A DNA stretch of 64,000 nt from Rubrivivax sp. (GCA_020248945.1 JADCGQ010000004.1:124001-188000), one strand, 5' to 3'; shown: positions 7,917 to 18,751, counted from the stretch's first letter. Translations and numbers: made by a program. The notes: generated by a model not told the origin, from the sequence alone.

Positions 7917-8216
7917 TCACAGGTGGTTCACCGACTCGGGCAGCTCGTAGAACGTGGGGTGGCGGTAGACCTTGTCTTCGGCCGGATCGAAGAGCATGTC
8001 CTTGTCGCCGGGGTCGCTGGCGGTGATGTGGGCGCTGGGCACCACCCACACGCTGCTGCCCTCCTGGCGCCGCGTGTAGACCTCGCGCGCCAGCTGCACC
8101 GCCATGGCCGCATCGGGCGCGTGCAGGCTGCCGCAGTGCTTGTGTTCGAGGCCGGCCTTGGGGCGCACGAACACCTCCCAGAGCGGCCACTCCGTGCCAG
8201 CGGGGCCCGCGCTCAT
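7917..8216 (-). CDS. paaB: Phenylacetyl-CoA epoxidase subunit PaaB
   Basis: This 99-aa protein contains the PaaB pattern [20 protein letters not shown] and ends with [16 protein letters not shown], both typical of the family. PaaB is a small bridging subunit of the PaaABC complex. The ATG at 8216 overlaps the paaA stop (ATGA). Confidence 0.95.
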   Translation of the reverse strand: MSAGPAGTEWPLWEVFVRPKAGLEHKHCGSLHAPDAAMAVQLAREVYTRRQEGSSVWVVPSAHITASDPGDKDMLFDPAEDKVYRHPTFYELPESVNHL

Positions 8217-9214
8217 GCGGCGGCCTCCGCGGTGGCGCGCTTGGCGGCGTGCGCCAGCGCTGCCTCGCGCACCCAGGCGCCTTCGTCCCAGGCCCGCACG
8301 CGGGCCGACAGCCGCTCGGTGTTGCAGGGCCCATGGCCGCCGACGACGCGCCAGAACTCGCTCCAGTCGATGGCGCCGAAGTCGTGGTGGCCGCGCTCGG
8401 CGTTCCACTTCATTTGCGCGTCGGGCAGGCTCACCCCCAGCACCGCGGCCTGCTCCACGCAGGCGTCGACGAACTTCTGCCGCAGCTCGTCGTTGCTGAT
8501 GCGCTTGATGCCCCAGCGCGCGCTCTGCGCACCGTGCACGCTTTCGCCATCGGGCGGGCCGAACATCATCAGGCTCGGCCACCACCAGCGGTTCACCGCG
8601 TCCTGCACCATCGCGCGCTGTGCGTCGGTGCCCTGCTTCATCATCACATGCAGGCTGTCGAAGCCCTGGCGCTGGTGGAAACTCTCCTCGCGGCAGATGC
8701 GCACCATGGCGCGGGCATAGGGCGCGTAGCTGCAGCGCGTGAGCGGCACCTGGTTCATGATGGCCGCGCCGTCGACCAACCAGCCGATCACGCCGATGTC
8801 GGCCCAGGAGAGCGTGGGGTAGTTGAAGATGCTGCTGTACTTGGCCTTGCCGCTGTGCAGCGCGTCGAGCAGCTGGTCGCGGCTGGTGCCGAGCGTTTCG
8901 GCCGCGGCGTAGAGGTAGAGACCGTGGCCGCCTTCGTCCTGGATCTTGGCCAGCAGGATCGCCTTGCGCTTGAGCGTGGGCGCGCGCGTGACCCAGTTGC
9001 CTTCGGGCAGCATGCCCACGATCTCGGAGTGCGCGTGCTGGCTGATCTGCCGCAAGAGCGTCTTGCGGTAGTGCTCGGGCATCCAGTCCTTGGCCTCGAT
9101 GAAGCCGCCATCGTCGATGCGGGCCTCGAATCGCCGTTCGAGCTCGGCTTCTTCCAGGCTGCGCAAGGCGCGGCGCTCTTCCTTCGGGGCCGTGTCCATC
9201 GCTTGCGTGTACAT
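8213..9214 (-). CDS. paaA: Phenylacetyl-CoA epoxidase catalytic subunit PaaA
   Basis: This 333-aa diiron oxygenase makes the 1,2-epoxide of the aromatic ring of phenylacetyl-CoA. The diiron helices carry the expected Glu/His residues ([18 protein letters not shown] and [12 protein letters not shown]). [20 protein letters not shown] is a typical early segment. The ATG at 9214 is chosen; a second Met at residue 6 could also serve. It is 11 bp downstream of paaK. Confidence 0.97.
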   Translation of the reverse strand: MYTQAMDTAPKEERRALRSLEEAELERRFEARIDDGGFIEAKDWMPEHYRKTLLRQISQHAHSEIVGMLPEGNWVTRAPTLKRKAILLAKIQDEGGHGLYLYAAAETLGTSRDQLLDALHSGKAKYSSIFNYPTLSWADIGVIGWLVDGAAIMNQVPLTRCSYAPYARAMVRICREESFHQRQGFDSLHVMMKQGTDAQRAMVQDAVNRWWWPSLMMFGPPDGESVHGAQSARWGIKRISNDELRQKFVDACVEQAAVLGVSLPDAQMKWNAERGHHDFGAIDWSEFWRVVGGHGPCNTERLSARVRAWDEGAWVREAALAHAAKRATAEAAA

Positions 9215-9225
9215 CGCGGTGCTTC

Positions 9226-10533
9226 CTAACGTGAGCGTTTGTCGACCACGCGCCCGGCCTTGCCCACCAGCGTGCGTTCGATGGTATCGGGCAGACCCAC
9301 GTCGACCGTGGTGGACACGCCGATGAGCGTCTTGATGCGCTGCTGCAGCTCGGCCGCGATCGGGCCGGCCGCGGCGTGCCGGTGCTCGGGTGCCAACTCG
9401 CAGCGCACCGTCACTTCATCGAGCAGCGCCTCGCGTGTGACGACCAGCTGGTACTGCCCCGAAAGCTGCCCGTGCTGCAGCACCAGCTCCTCGATCTGCG
9501 TCGGGAACAGGTTGACGCCGCGGATGATGAGCATGTCGTCGCTGCGGCCGACGATCTTGCCCATGCGCCGCATGCTGCGCGCGGTGGGCGGCAACAGGCG
9601 CGTGAGGTCGCGCGTGCGGTAGCGGATGACGGGCAGCGCCTCCTTGGTGAGCGTGGTGAACACGAGCTCGCCTTCGCTGCCTTCGGGCAATACCTCGCCC
9701 GTCTCGGGATCGATGATCTCCGGGTAGAAGTGGTCTTCCCAGATCACCGGGCCGTCCTTCGCTTCGATGCATTCGTTGGCCACGCCCGGGCCCATCACTT
9801 CGCTGAGGCCGTAGATGTCGACGGCGTCGAGGGCTGCCGAATGCTCGATGTCGCGGCGCATCGCCTCGGTCCAGGGCTCGGCGCCGAAGATGCCGACGCT
9901 CACGCTCATCTGGCGCGGGTCTTTGCCTTGGCGGCGGAACTCCTCGCAGATCACCTGCATGTAGCTCGGCGTGACCATGATGATGTCGGGCCGGAAGTCC
10001 TCGATCAGCGCCACCTGCTTCTCGGTCTGGCCGCCGCTCATCGGGATGACGGTGCAGCCCAGCCGCTCGGCGCCGTAGTGCGCGCCCAGGCCGCCGGTGA
10101 ACAAGCCGTAGCCGTAGGCGATGTGCACGATGTCGCCCGGCCGGCCGCCACTGGCGCGGATGCTGCGCGCCATCAGGTGGGCCCAGGTGTCGATGTCGGC
10201 CTGCGTGTAACCCACCACCGTGGGCTTGCCGGTGGTGCCGCTGCTGGCGTGGATGCGCACCACACGCTCGCGCGGCACGGCGAACAGGCCGAAGGGGTAG
10301 TTGGCGCGCAGGTCGGCCTTGGCCGTGAACGGGAACTTCGCCAGGTCGGCCAGCGTGCGGCAGTCCGACGGGTGCACGCCCTTCGCATCGAAGGCCTGGC
10401 GGTAGTGCGGCACGTGCTCGTAGGCGCGTTGCAGCGTGGCCTGCAGGCGCTGCAACTGCAGGGCTTGCAGCTCGTCGCGGCTGGCGGTTTCGATCGCTTC
10501 CAGTTCGCCGGGTTTCGGGGCCTTCACGGGCAT
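9226..10533 (-). CDS. paaK: Phenylacetate-CoA ligase
   Basis: This 435-aa AMP-forming ligase makes phenylacetyl-CoA, the first step of the pathway. The phosphate-binding loop is [14 protein letters not shown] near residues 93-106. The segment [20 protein letters not shown] and the late [19 protein letters not shown] are hallmarks of PaaK. The start ATG at 10533 has GGAG 7 nt upstream. The gene sits between paaI and paaA. Confidence 0.96.
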   Translation of the reverse strand: MPVKAPKPGELEAIETASRDELQALQLQRLQATLQRAYEHVPHYRQAFDAKGVHPSDCRTLADLAKFPFTAKADLRANYPFGLFAVPRERVVRIHASSGTTGKPTVVGYTQADIDTWAHLMARSIRASGGRPGDIVHIAYGYGLFTGGLGAHYGAERLGCTVIPMSGGQTEKQVALIEDFRPDIIMVTPSYMQVICEEFRRQGKDPRQMSVSVGIFGAEPWTEAMRRDIEHSAALDAVDIYGLSEVMGPGVANECIEAKDGPVIWEDHFYPEIIDPETGEVLPEGSEGELVFTTLTKEALPVIRYRTRDLTRLLPPTARSMRRMGKIVGRSDDMLIIRGVNLFPTQIEELVLQHGQLSGQYQLVVTREALLDEVTVRCELAPEHRHAAAGPIAAELQQRIKTLIGVSTTVDVGLPDTIERTLVGKAGRVVDKRSR

Positions 10534-10571
10534 CTCGGGTCTCCTTGGGTCTCTGGGCTCGCGGCCGGTGT

Positions 10572-11027
10572 TCAGCTGCCGCGCTGCTTGCCGATCGGCA
10601 AGCCTTCGACCACCGGACGCCCCTTCATCGTGTAGCTGCGCCCGCGGAAGGCCGCCACCCGCTCGCCACGTTGGTTGCTCACGGCAATGTCGTACACGCC
10701 GGTGCGGCCGCTCTTGGCCACCTCGGTGGCCACTGCGGTGAGCACGTCACCTTTGCGCGCCGCGGCGATGAGGTTCATGTCGAAGCCCGAGGCCACCGTC
10801 ACCTCGTTGTAGGCGTTGCAGGCAAAGGCAAAGGCGCTGTCGGCCAGGGTGGTGACGAAGCCGCCGTGGCAGATGTCGTGGCCGTTGAGCATGTCTTCGC
10901 GCACCGCCATCGTCAGCGTGGCGCTGCCGGGGCCGACGGCGACGATCTGCATGCCGAGACCGCGGCTGGCACGGTCGTTTTCCCACATCGCGTCGCGGCA
11001 GGCTTCGGCCAGGGCTTGGGCGTCCAT
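10572..11027 (-). CDS. paaI: Phenylacetic acid degradation thioesterase PaaI
   Basis: This 151-aa hotdog-fold acyl-CoA thioesterase probably hydrolyses dead-end aromatic CoA intermediates. The segment LNGHDICHGGFVTTLADSAF is the family active-site region, including the Asn/Asp-bearing loop and HGG. The ATG at 11027 lies 2 bp after the paaG stop. Confidence 0.93.
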   Translation of the reverse strand: MDAQALAEACRDAMWENDRASRGLGMQIVAVGPGSATLTMAVREDMLNGHDICHGGFVTTLADSAFAFACNAYNEVTVASGFDMNLIAAARKGDVLTAVATEVAKSGRTGVYDIAVSNQRGERVAAFRGRSYTMKGRPVVEGLPIGKQRGS

Positions 11028-11029
11028 GG

Positions 11030-11815
11030 TCAGCGGTCCTTGAACTGCGGCGGGCGCTTGGCGAAGAAGGCCGCCACGCCTTCGCTGAAGTCGTGCGCGC
11101 GGCCGAGCTCGCCCTGGGCCTGCGCCTCCCACGACAAGGCCTCGGCCGGGTCGGCCGGGGCCGAGGTGTCGACGAGCCGGCGCGTTTCGGCCAACGCACG
11201 CGAGGGCATCTGCGCCAGCTTGGCCGCCAGCGCCTGCACGGCGGCGGCAAAGGCGGCGTCTTCCACGCACTGCCAGATCAGGCCCATGCGCTCGGCGGTC
11301 TCGGCGGGCAGCTTGTCGCCCGTCATCGCCAGGCCCAGGGCGCGCGCGCGGCCCACGAGGCGCGGCAGCAGCCAGGTACCGCCGCAATCGGGCACCAGAC
11401 CGATCTTGCTGAAGGCCTGGATGAAGCTGGCGCTGCGCGTGGCCACGACGATGTCGCAGCACAGCGCCAGGTTGGCGCCCGCGCCCGCGGCCACGCCGTT
11501 GACGGCCGCCAGCACCGGCACCGGCATCGAGCGGATGCGCAAGGCCAGCGGCTTGTAGAAGCGCTCGACCACCGCGCCCACGTCGACACCTTCTCCCTGC
11601 ATCGCCGGGTCGGCCAGATCCTGCCCGGCGCAGAAGCCGCGGCCGGCGCCGGTGATCACCACCACGCGCACGGCGGGGTCGGCGGCCGCGGCGTCGAGCG
11701 CGGGCCGCAGCAGGCCATGCATCTCGGCCGTGAAGGCGTTCAGCGCAGCCGGCCGGTTGAGCGTGAGGGTGCACACCGGGCCTTCGTGCGCCACCAGCAG
11801 TGGGGGTTCGGACAT
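11030..11815 (-). CDS. paaG: 2-(1,2-epoxy-1,2-dihydrophenyl)acetyl-CoA isomerase PaaG
   Basis: This 261-aa crotonase-family protein converts the ring epoxide to the oxepin form. The oxyanion-hole segments are GAGRGFCAGQDLAD and AAVNGVAAGAGANLALCCD, and FSKIGLVPDCGGTWLLPRLV carries the family acidic residue. It is the first gene of the paa operon, 37 bp downstream of the palindromic operator at 11852-11867. Confidence 0.95.
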   Translation of the reverse strand: MSEPPLLVAHEGPVCTLTLNRPAALNAFTAEMHGLLRPALDAAAADPAVRVVVITGAGRGFCAGQDLADPAMQGEGVDVGAVVERFYKPLALRIRSMPVPVLAAVNGVAAGAGANLALCCDIVVATRSASFIQAFSKIGLVPDCGGTWLLPRLVGRARALGLAMTGDKLPAETAERMGLIWQCVEDAAFAAAVQALAAKLAQMPSRALAETRRLVDTSAPADPAEALSWEAQAQGELGRAHDFSEGVAAFFAKRPPQFKDR

Positions 11816-11851
11816 GGGCGAGGACAGCGTCGACGACAGGGGCCGAATTAT

Positions 11852-11867
11852 TCGACCGGACGGTCGA
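11852..11867. promoter_or_regulatory. TetR-type (PaaR) operator
   Basis: TCGACCG-GA-CGGTCGA is a perfect 7-bp inverted repeat with a 2-bp spacer. It matches the general form of PaaR boxes in betaproteobacteria (ACCGNNCGGT core, recalled). It lies between the divergent paaG (start 11815) and dusC (start 11911) genes in an AT-richer patch that probably holds the paa promoter. Confidence 0.68.
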
Positions 11868-11910
11868 TGAATTCAAGCCCAGGACTTTCCCGCATCACAA
11901 TCCGCCGCCC

Positions 11911-12930
11911 ATGCCCACGCTGCCGCCTCGCCTCGTCCTGCTCGCGCCGATGGAGGGCGTGCTCGACCACAGCCTGCGCGACGTCATCACGCGCATCGGT
12001 GGCATCGACCGCTGTGTGTCGGAGTTCATCCGCGTCACCGACAGGCTGCTGCCGCCGCGGGTGTTTCTGCGCTTGATGCCCGAGCTGCGCGAGGGCAGCC
12101 GCACGCCGGCCGGCGTGCCGGTGCGGGCGCAGCTGCTGGGATCGGACCCCGCCGTGCTGGCCGACAACGCGGCGCGGCTGGCCGAGATGGGCGCCGAGGG
12201 CGTCGACCTGAACTTCGGCTGCCCGGCCAAGACCGTGAACCGCCACCGCGGCGGCGCCGTGCTGCTGGACGAGCCCGAGCTGGTGCACGCCATCGTCGCC
12301 GCCGTGCGCCGCGCGGTGCCGGCTGGCGTGCCGGTGAGCGCCAAGATGCGCCTGGGCAACCAGGACGACGGCCGGCTGCTCGACAACGCGCAGGGCATCG
12401 CCGCTGCGGGCGCCTCGGAACTGGTGGTGCACGGCCGCACCAAGGTGCACGGCTACCGTCCACCGGCCTACTGGGACCGCATCGCCACCGTGCGCGAGGC
12501 GCTGGCCGGCCAGCAGGTGCGTGTGGTGGCCAACGGCGAGGTCTGGACGGTGGACGACGCCGGGCGTTGCCTGGCCGAAAGCGGCTGCGACGCGCTGATG
12601 CTCGGCCGCGGCCTCGTCGCCGACCCCGGCCTGGCGCTGGCCTTGCGCGGGCTGGCGGCGCCGGGCTGGGCCGAGGTGGCCCCGCTGTTGCCGCGTTATG
12701 CCGAACTGGTGCGCCCCCGCGTGGAGCCGCGCCACCGCGCCGGGCGGCTGAAGCAGTGGATCAACCAGCTGCGCCGGCGCTTCCCCGAGGCGCAAGCCCT
12801 GTACGAGGCCGTGCGCACACTGCACGACGCCGACACGCTGGTGCAGGTGGTGCGGGCGATGACGATGCCGGAAGGCGACCTCGCCCAGGAAAAAGCCCGC
12901 GTGTCTTGCGATCACGCGGGCTTCGTCTGA
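11911..12930 (+). CDS. dusC: tRNA-dihydrouridine(16) synthase
   Basis: This 339-aa FMN enzyme reduces a uridine in the tRNA D-loop. The start LLAPMEGVLDHSLRDVITRI, the catalytic Cys in NFGCPAKTVNRHRGG, and VHGRTKVHGYRPPAYW point to the DusC branch rather than DusA or DusB. The ATG at 11911 is taken because the frame has no better earlier start. The last codons overlap a strong stem-loop (12893-12923). Confidence 0.93.
   Translation: MPTLPPRLVLLAPMEGVLDHSLRDVITRIGGIDRCVSEFIRVTDRLLPPRVFLRLMPELREGSRTPAGVPVRAQLLGSDPAVLADNAARLAEMGAEGVDLNFGCPAKTVNRHRGGAVLLDEPELVHAIVAAVRRAVPAGVPVSAKMRLGNQDDGRLLDNAQGIAAAGASELVVHGRTKVHGYRPPAYWDRIATVREALAGQQVRVVANGEVWTVDDAGRCLAESGCDALMLGRGLVADPGLALALRGLAAPGWAEVAPLLPRYAELVRPRVEPRHRAGRLKQWINQLRRRFPEAQALYEAVRTLHDADTLVQVVRAMTMPEGDLAQEKARVSCDHAGFV
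12893..12923. terminator. Stem-loop inside the 3' end of dusC
   Basis: AAGCCCGCGTG pairs perfectly with CACGCGGGCTT across a 9-nt loop. The stem is preceded by A residues and followed by TCGTCT, a weak U tract. It lies within the last dusC codons and ends 7 bp before the stop. It may terminate transcription of dusC and, read the other way, of the convergent aminopeptidase gene. Confidence 0.5.
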
Positions 12931-13085
12931 AATCGAGACTTCAGGCGGTGGTGACGGGTTCCAGACTTCCGCCCATTGTTGCGGCCGGTTCCCACCTGAG
13001 GTGCTTCGCAGTATGCCGGATCGCGGTGACGGCGATGTGACGAAAAGCGGGGTGAATCCGGGGCAATTGCGGTGCGGCACCGGCG

Positions 13086-13109
13086 CTTCGACAGGCTCAG
13101 CGCGAACGG
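13086..13109. repeat. REP-like dispersed repeat unit
   Basis: CTTCGACAGGCTCAGCGCGA followed by ACGG is a sequence I recall as a common intergenic repeat in betaproteobacteria and xanthomonads. Only one copy is in this window. It lies just downstream of the aminopeptidase gene, in a 189-bp convergent gap that otherwise shows no gene. Confidence 0.45.
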
Positions 13110-13119
13110 ATGCCGCGTT

Positions 13120-14517
13120 TCACCCGCCGAAGCGGCGCTGCAGGTAGGCCAGCAGCGTGCGCAGCGTCTGCGCCTCGCCGCCCACCGGCCGGCCCGGGCG
13201 GGCTTGGTCGTTCCAGGCGAACAGGTCCAGGTGCAGCCACTCCTGCTGCGCCGGCACGAAATCTTCCAGGAACAGCGCGGCCGTGATCGCCCCTGCCAGC
13301 CCGCCACGGCCGGTGTTCACGATGTCGGCGATGTCGCTCTCGATCAAGCCGTGGTAGCCGGCCCACAGCGGCAGGTGCCACAGCGGATCGCCGATCTGCA
13401 GCCCCAGGTCCACCAGCTCACGCGCCTGCGCCGTGTCGCGGCTGAACAGCGCCGGCAGATGCGCCCCCAGCGCCACGCGCGCCGCGCCGGTGAGCGTGGC
13501 CATGTCCAGCAGCAACGCCGGCTGGCTTTCGGCGCCATAGGCCAGCGCATCGCACAGGATCACGCGGCCCTCGGCATCGGTGTTGCCGATCTCGATGTGC
13601 AGGCCCTTGCGCGTGCGGAACACGTCGCCCGGCCGGAAGGCGTTGCCGGCGATGGCGTTTTCCACCGCCGGGATCAGCAGTTGCACGCGCAGCGGCAGCT
13701 CCAGCGCCATCACCAGCTGCGCCAGGCCCAGTGCGTGGGCGGCACCGCCCATGTCCTTCTTCATCAGGCGCATGCCGTCGGCGCTCTTGATGTCGAGGCC
13801 GCCGCTGTCGAAGCACACGCCCTTGCCGACGATCGTCACCAGCGGGTGCTTCGGCCGCCCCCAGGTGAGCTCGATCAGCCGCGGCGCCCGCCCGCTGGCT
13901 GCATCGGCCGCCCGGCCCACGGCGTGGATGGCGGGAAAGTTCTGCGCCAGCAGCTCGTCGCCGACGACCTCGCGGAACTTCGCGCCGTGCTGCTGCGCCA
14001 CCAGGCGCACGGCTTCGGCCAGCGCACCCGGGCCCATCTGCTCGGCCGGTGTGTTGACCAGGTCGCGTGTGGCCGCCATCGCCTCGGCGACGATGAGCGC
14101 ACGGCGCGCCTCGTCGGTGGACGCCAGCGTCAGCTCGGCCGGCTCGCGGCGCGCGGGCTTGAAGAGATCGAAGGTGTAGCCGCCGAGCTCCCACGACAGC
14201 GCCGCCGTGCCGTCGTCGAGCACCACGCCGCCCTCAAGCTTGGGGGCCAGGTGGTACGCACCCACCGGCAGCGCCCTGGGCAAGGCACTCAATGCAAACG
14301 GGTCGGCGCCCGAGCGCACGCCGGCCAGCACCGCACAGGGCTTGCCGTCGGCGCCGGGCACGAGCACGTGGCTGTCGGGGCTGCCATTGAAGCCCAACGC
14401 CTGCACCCAGGCGCGGCCGGCGGGTTCGAGCGTGGCCAGCGTGGCGCCCAGGCGCTCGCGGTCGACGACGTGGATGGGGATGCTGCCCTTGCGGGGCTTG
14501 GCGAGGCGGACGCTCAT
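13120..14517 (-). CDS. Leucyl aminopeptidase family protein (peptidase M17)
   Basis: This 465-aa dizinc/manganese aminopeptidase contains the M17 signature NTDAEGRVILCDAL and the metal/catalytic segment GKGVCFDSGGLDIKSADG followed by MKKDMGGAAH. The N-terminal third is the usual non-catalytic macro-like domain. The start ATG at 14517 gives MSVRLAKPRKGS; the frame is open further 5' but contains no M17-like residues. Its role is cytosolic peptide turnover. It belongs to the PepB-like branch rather than being clearly PepA. Confidence 0.92.
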   Translation of the reverse strand: MSVRLAKPRKGSIPIHVVDRERLGATLATLEPAGRAWVQALGFNGSPDSHVLVPGADGKPCAVLAGVRSGADPFALSALPRALPVGAYHLAPKLEGGVVLDDGTAALSWELGGYTFDLFKPARREPAELTLASTDEARRALIVAEAMAATRDLVNTPAEQMGPGALAEAVRLVAQQHGAKFREVVGDELLAQNFPAIHAVGRAADAASGRAPRLIELTWGRPKHPLVTIVGKGVCFDSGGLDIKSADGMRLMKKDMGGAAHALGLAQLVMALELPLRVQLLIPAVENAIAGNAFRPGDVFRTRKGLHIEIGNTDAEGRVILCDALAYGAESQPALLLDMATLTGAARVALGAHLPALFSRDTAQARELVDLGLQIGDPLWHLPLWAGYHGLIESDIADIVNTGRGGLAGAITAALFLEDFVPAQQEWLHLDLFAWNDQARPGRPVGGEAQTLRTLLAYLQRRFGG

Positions 14518-14725
14518 CGGTGGCGGTGGGGTGTCAACAAGGAAGCGCGGATTGTGGCGCCCGACAGCAGCCGAATCCGCGGCCTCGGCGCGCGATGGCC
14601 GAGCCGCCGGCGCCAGGGAACAAGGAATCCCGTGGGCTCGAGCCCCACAGGCTGGGCTGGCCGCCAGCAGCAGCCGGGGCAGGCAGCGAAGGTCACAATG
14701 CAACATCCAGCCGCCGGGACCCATC

Positions 14726-15424
14726 GTGGACATTCGCGCCTTCGACCTGCCGCGCTACTTGCGAGTACTGCCCCTCTTCAGCCACCTGAGCCCAGCCGAA
14801 ACCGAGCGATTGGCGCTCGGTTGCCAGTTGCGGCGCTTCGCGCGCGGTGAGGCCATCTTCCACATGGGCGAACCGTGCGAGGAGTTCCACGTCGCCGTCA
14901 CCGGCCAGGTCAAGCTGTATGCCGTGTCGCCGGCCGGCCAGGAAAAGGTGGTCGAGATCGTCGGCCCGGGCGGAAGCTTCGCCGAGGCGCTGATGTTCAC
15001 CGGCCAGTCCTACATCATCAATGCACAAAGCCTGAGCGACACCCTGCTGCTCAGCGTGAAGAAGGTGGCCGTCGTCGCCGAGATCGAGCGCGATCCGCGC
15101 CTGGCGATGCGCATGCTGGCCGGTCTCTCGCGCCGCCTGCATGGCTTGGTGCAGGACGTGCAGGGCTATGCGCTGCACAGCGGCGTGCAACGCGTCATCG
15201 GCTACCTGCTGCGCGGCGTGTCGACCGATGACAGCGTGGGCAGCGAAGCCATCACCGTGTCGCTGCCGGTAAGCAAGTCGGTCGTCGCCTCCCGCCTGTC
15301 ACTGACGCCCGAGTACTTCTCGCGCGTGCTGCACGAGCTCGAGGCCGCTGGCCTGATCGAGATCGACAAGCGGGACATCGTCATCCGCGACGCGCGCCGC
15401 CTGGCGCGTTACCCGTCGGACTGA
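14726..15424 (+). CDS. Crp/Fnr-family regulator (Dnr-like)
   Basis: This 232-aa protein has an N-terminal cyclic-nucleotide-binding fold and a C-terminal winged helix (PVSKSVVASRLSLTPEYFSR). The recognition helix keeps the E-x-x-S-R residues that in FNR and Dnr read TTGA half-sites. It lacks the N-terminal Cys cluster of FNR, so it is not an oxygen-sensing Fe-S protein. It is better read as a Dnr/NnrR-type NO-responsive factor. The start is GTG at 14726. It is convergent with the nir genes, whose control region at 18619 carries a matching site. Confidence 0.85.
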   Translation: MDIRAFDLPRYLRVLPLFSHLSPAETERLALGCQLRRFARGEAIFHMGEPCEEFHVAVTGQVKLYAVSPAGQEKVVEIVGPGGSFAEALMFTGQSYIINAQSLSDTLLLSVKKVAVVAEIERDPRLAMRMLAGLSRRLHGLVQDVQGYALHSGVQRVIGYLLRGVSTDDSVGSEAITVSLPVSKSVVASRLSLTPEYFSRVLHELEAAGLIEIDKRDIVIRDARRLARYPSD

Positions 15425-15437
15425 AGCGCGGCAGCCT

Positions 15438-16007
15438 TCAACGCCCGGTGGCTGGGGACCCCTGGCTGGCAGCGCCCGGCACATGAGGGATCAGCCGCCG
15501 CACGTCGAGGTGCAGGATCGCCGTACCGCCGAGCTGGTGCACAAGCACCCAGGGATGGCGGCCGTCGACCACGATGCCCAGCACCGGTGCCGACAGCAAG
15601 CTGCGCCGGATGGCCAGATAGCCCGGGCGGGCCAGGCCCTCGCCCATGCGGTAGTCGTGCACCAGACCTTCGAACACGGGCTCGGCCTGAGGGTCTACCG
15701 ACAGTTCCCACACCTCGTTCACGTCACGCAGAGCCACGATGAAGCTGCGCCTGCTCGCGTGTTCCGCAAGGGCCAGCACCTCTCCGAGCCGGCCCGCGCG
15801 GTCGGCCAGCAACCAGCTGCGCTGCGTCACGCCGCCGGCATCCTTCAGGCTCAGCGTGTGGCCTTGCGCCACCAGCCGCCAGTGGCCGTCGCTGCTGGTG
15901 CATGACACCGGGTCGGCCTGTGCTGAAGGTGCCGCCAAGGCCAAGCCCAAGCCCAAGGCCAGGGCCAGACCCCAGCCCCGGCCTGCCGCGACTAGCGTGG
16001 CGAACAT
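15438..16007 (-). CDS. Short secreted protein with cytochrome-d1/NirF-like segment
   Basis: This 189-aa protein has a Sec signal peptide (about residues 1-32, ending SAQA) and one Cys soon after. The mature part has RSFIVALRDVNEVWELSVDP followed by EGLVHDYRMGEG and, near the end, LDVRRLIPHVP. These segments resemble conserved stretches of d1-type beta-propeller proteins found in nir clusters (recalled), but at under half the length of NirF or NirN. It is the last gene of the nirS operon and overlaps the preceding gene by 16 nt. Function is unknown; a d1-heme insertion or trafficking role is inference. Confidence 0.6.
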   Translation of the reverse strand: MFATLVAAGRGWGLALALGLGLALAAPSAQADPVSCTSSDGHWRLVAQGHTLSLKDAGGVTQRSWLLADRAGRLGEVLALAEHASRRSFIVALRDVNEVWELSVDPQAEPVFEGLVHDYRMGEGLARPGYLAIRRSLLSAPVLGIVVDGRHPWVLVHQLGGTAILHLDVRRLIPHVPGAASQGSPATGR

Positions 16008-16414
16008 GGGCGGGGCGGCCAGGGCGCCAGCCGCAGCAGGCGGCCTGTGCGCAGCGCCGCAGCAAACTCGTCGCACACGCGCTGCGCCGACCAGCCCAGC
16101 ATGGCGCCGAGCGCTTCGTATGGCTGGGTCACCAGGGGCAGCCCGCAGTCCGTCGCGGTACGCAACTGCGCAAGATCGGCCGGTGTGTCTTCTGGCATGT
16201 GAGCCGCCCAGCACGGACCCAAGCCGCCGATCGCACGCTGCGCCATCAGGCGGCGCAGGCGCTCGATGACCGCATCGCCGCCGAGCCCGAGAGCGGCACC
16301 GAGCGCGGCATAGGGCTCCGCGGTCAGGCCCAGGCCGCCGCTGGCACACGCCAGCAGGGCCACGTCCAGAGGCGCCAGGGCGCGGGGGAGTCGGCCGGGG
16401 CGGGTCTGGGCCAT
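15992..16414 (-). CDS. Tandem-HTH protein related to siroheme decarboxylase subunits (NirD/L/G/H)
   Basis: This 140-aa protein has two similar helix-turn-helix blocks: GGLGLTAEPYAALGAALGLG (residues about 26-45) and CGLPLVTQPYEALGAMLGWS (about 89-108). This motif (LPL..PY..L...LG) is typical of the Lrp/AsnC-like NirDLGH proteins that decarboxylate siroheme in d1-heme synthesis. The sensor (RAM-like) domains that carry the active site in those enzymes are almost absent: about 30 residues separate the two blocks and the protein stops after the second. It may be regulatory, structural or decaying. Confidence 0.65.
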   Translation of the reverse strand: MAQTRPGRLPRALAPLDVALLACASGGLGLTAEPYAALGAALGLGGDAVIERLRRLMAQRAIGGLGPCWAAHMPEDTPADLAQLRTATDCGLPLVTQPYEALGAMLGWSAQRVCDEFAAALRTGRLLRLAPWPPRPCSPR

Positions 16415-16436
16415 GCCGGGGGCGATCCGGGTTGGT

Positions 16437-16760
16437 TCAAAGCGTCAGGATCCAGTCGATTGCAGTCTTCAGGTCGGCGTCGCTGATCTTGTCCGGCGCG
16501 CTGGGCGGCATCGGTATCGGGCCGTACACGCCCTTGCTGCCCGTGCGCACCTTCTGCATCAGCGCGGTCGCCACGTCCGGGCCCTGGCCCTTGTATCTGG
16601 CCGCGACGGTGCTCAGGGCCGGGCCCACGAGCTTCTTCTCCTTGTGGTGGCAGGCCAGGCAGCCCGCCTTGTTCATCAGATCCTGGGGTTCGGCGTGCGC
16701 TGGCGCCGTAGCGCCGAACACCAGGCACGCCAGCAGGGCGCCTGACAAGGGTGTCTTCAT
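16437..16760 (-). CDS. nirM: Periplasmic cytochrome c (c551-type, NirM-like)
   Basis: This 107-aa protein has a signal peptide ending AHA, one c-type heme site (CLACH) and a likely axial Met in YGPIPMPPSAP. Proteins of this size directly after nirS donate electrons to cytochrome cd1. It lies 16 bp downstream of nirS in the same operon. Confidence 0.88.
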   Translation of the reverse strand: MKTPLSGALLACLVFGATAPAHAEPQDLMNKAGCLACHHKEKKLVGPALSTVAARYKGQGPDVATALMQKVRTGSKGVYGPIPMPPSAPDKISDADLKTAIDWILTL

Positions 16761-16776
16761 GAGGCGGTCTCCGTCT

Positions 16777-18583
<1,807 letters not shown>

Positions 18584-18618
18584 GTGGGTGGCGGCTGACA
18601 GGCGGGCGCGTGGACCCC

Positions 18619-18632
18619 TTGATCCATGTCAA
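18619..18632. promoter_or_regulatory. FNR/Dnr box between nirS and the TonB-dependent receptor
   Basis: TTGATCCATGTCAA matches the FNR/Dnr consensus TTGAT-N4-ATCAA with one substitution; TTGAT-N4-GTCAA is a common Dnr form. It is centred about 125 bp from each of the two divergent ATGs (18501 and 18752), so it could serve either promoter or both. Confidence 0.68.
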
Positions 18633-18671
18633 ACCGGCTGCGCCGTGGCGTTGGCGAAGGCAAGCAAACCA

Positions 18672-18685
18672 GAACCAGTTCAAGG
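18672..18685. promoter_or_regulatory. Inverted copy of the CCTTGAACTGGTTC motif
   Basis: GAACCAGTTCAAGG is the exact reverse complement of CCTTGAACTGGTTC at 18568-18581. The two copies flank the FNR/Dnr box almost symmetrically, which suggests a shared factor binding on both the nirS and receptor sides. Confidence 0.4.
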
Positions 18686-18751
18686 CCACGGCTCAGGCAG
18701 CGGCGGATGCTCGCGTCGAGCCCAGCCACCCCGCCTGAAGAAGGATCCCCG

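Noticed and set aside
13072-14850. Plus-strand open frame of 592 codons opposite the M17 aminopeptidase
   Set aside because: The minus-strand protein has clear M17 motifs; the plus frame is His/Arg/Gln-rich shadow translation caused by GC bias.
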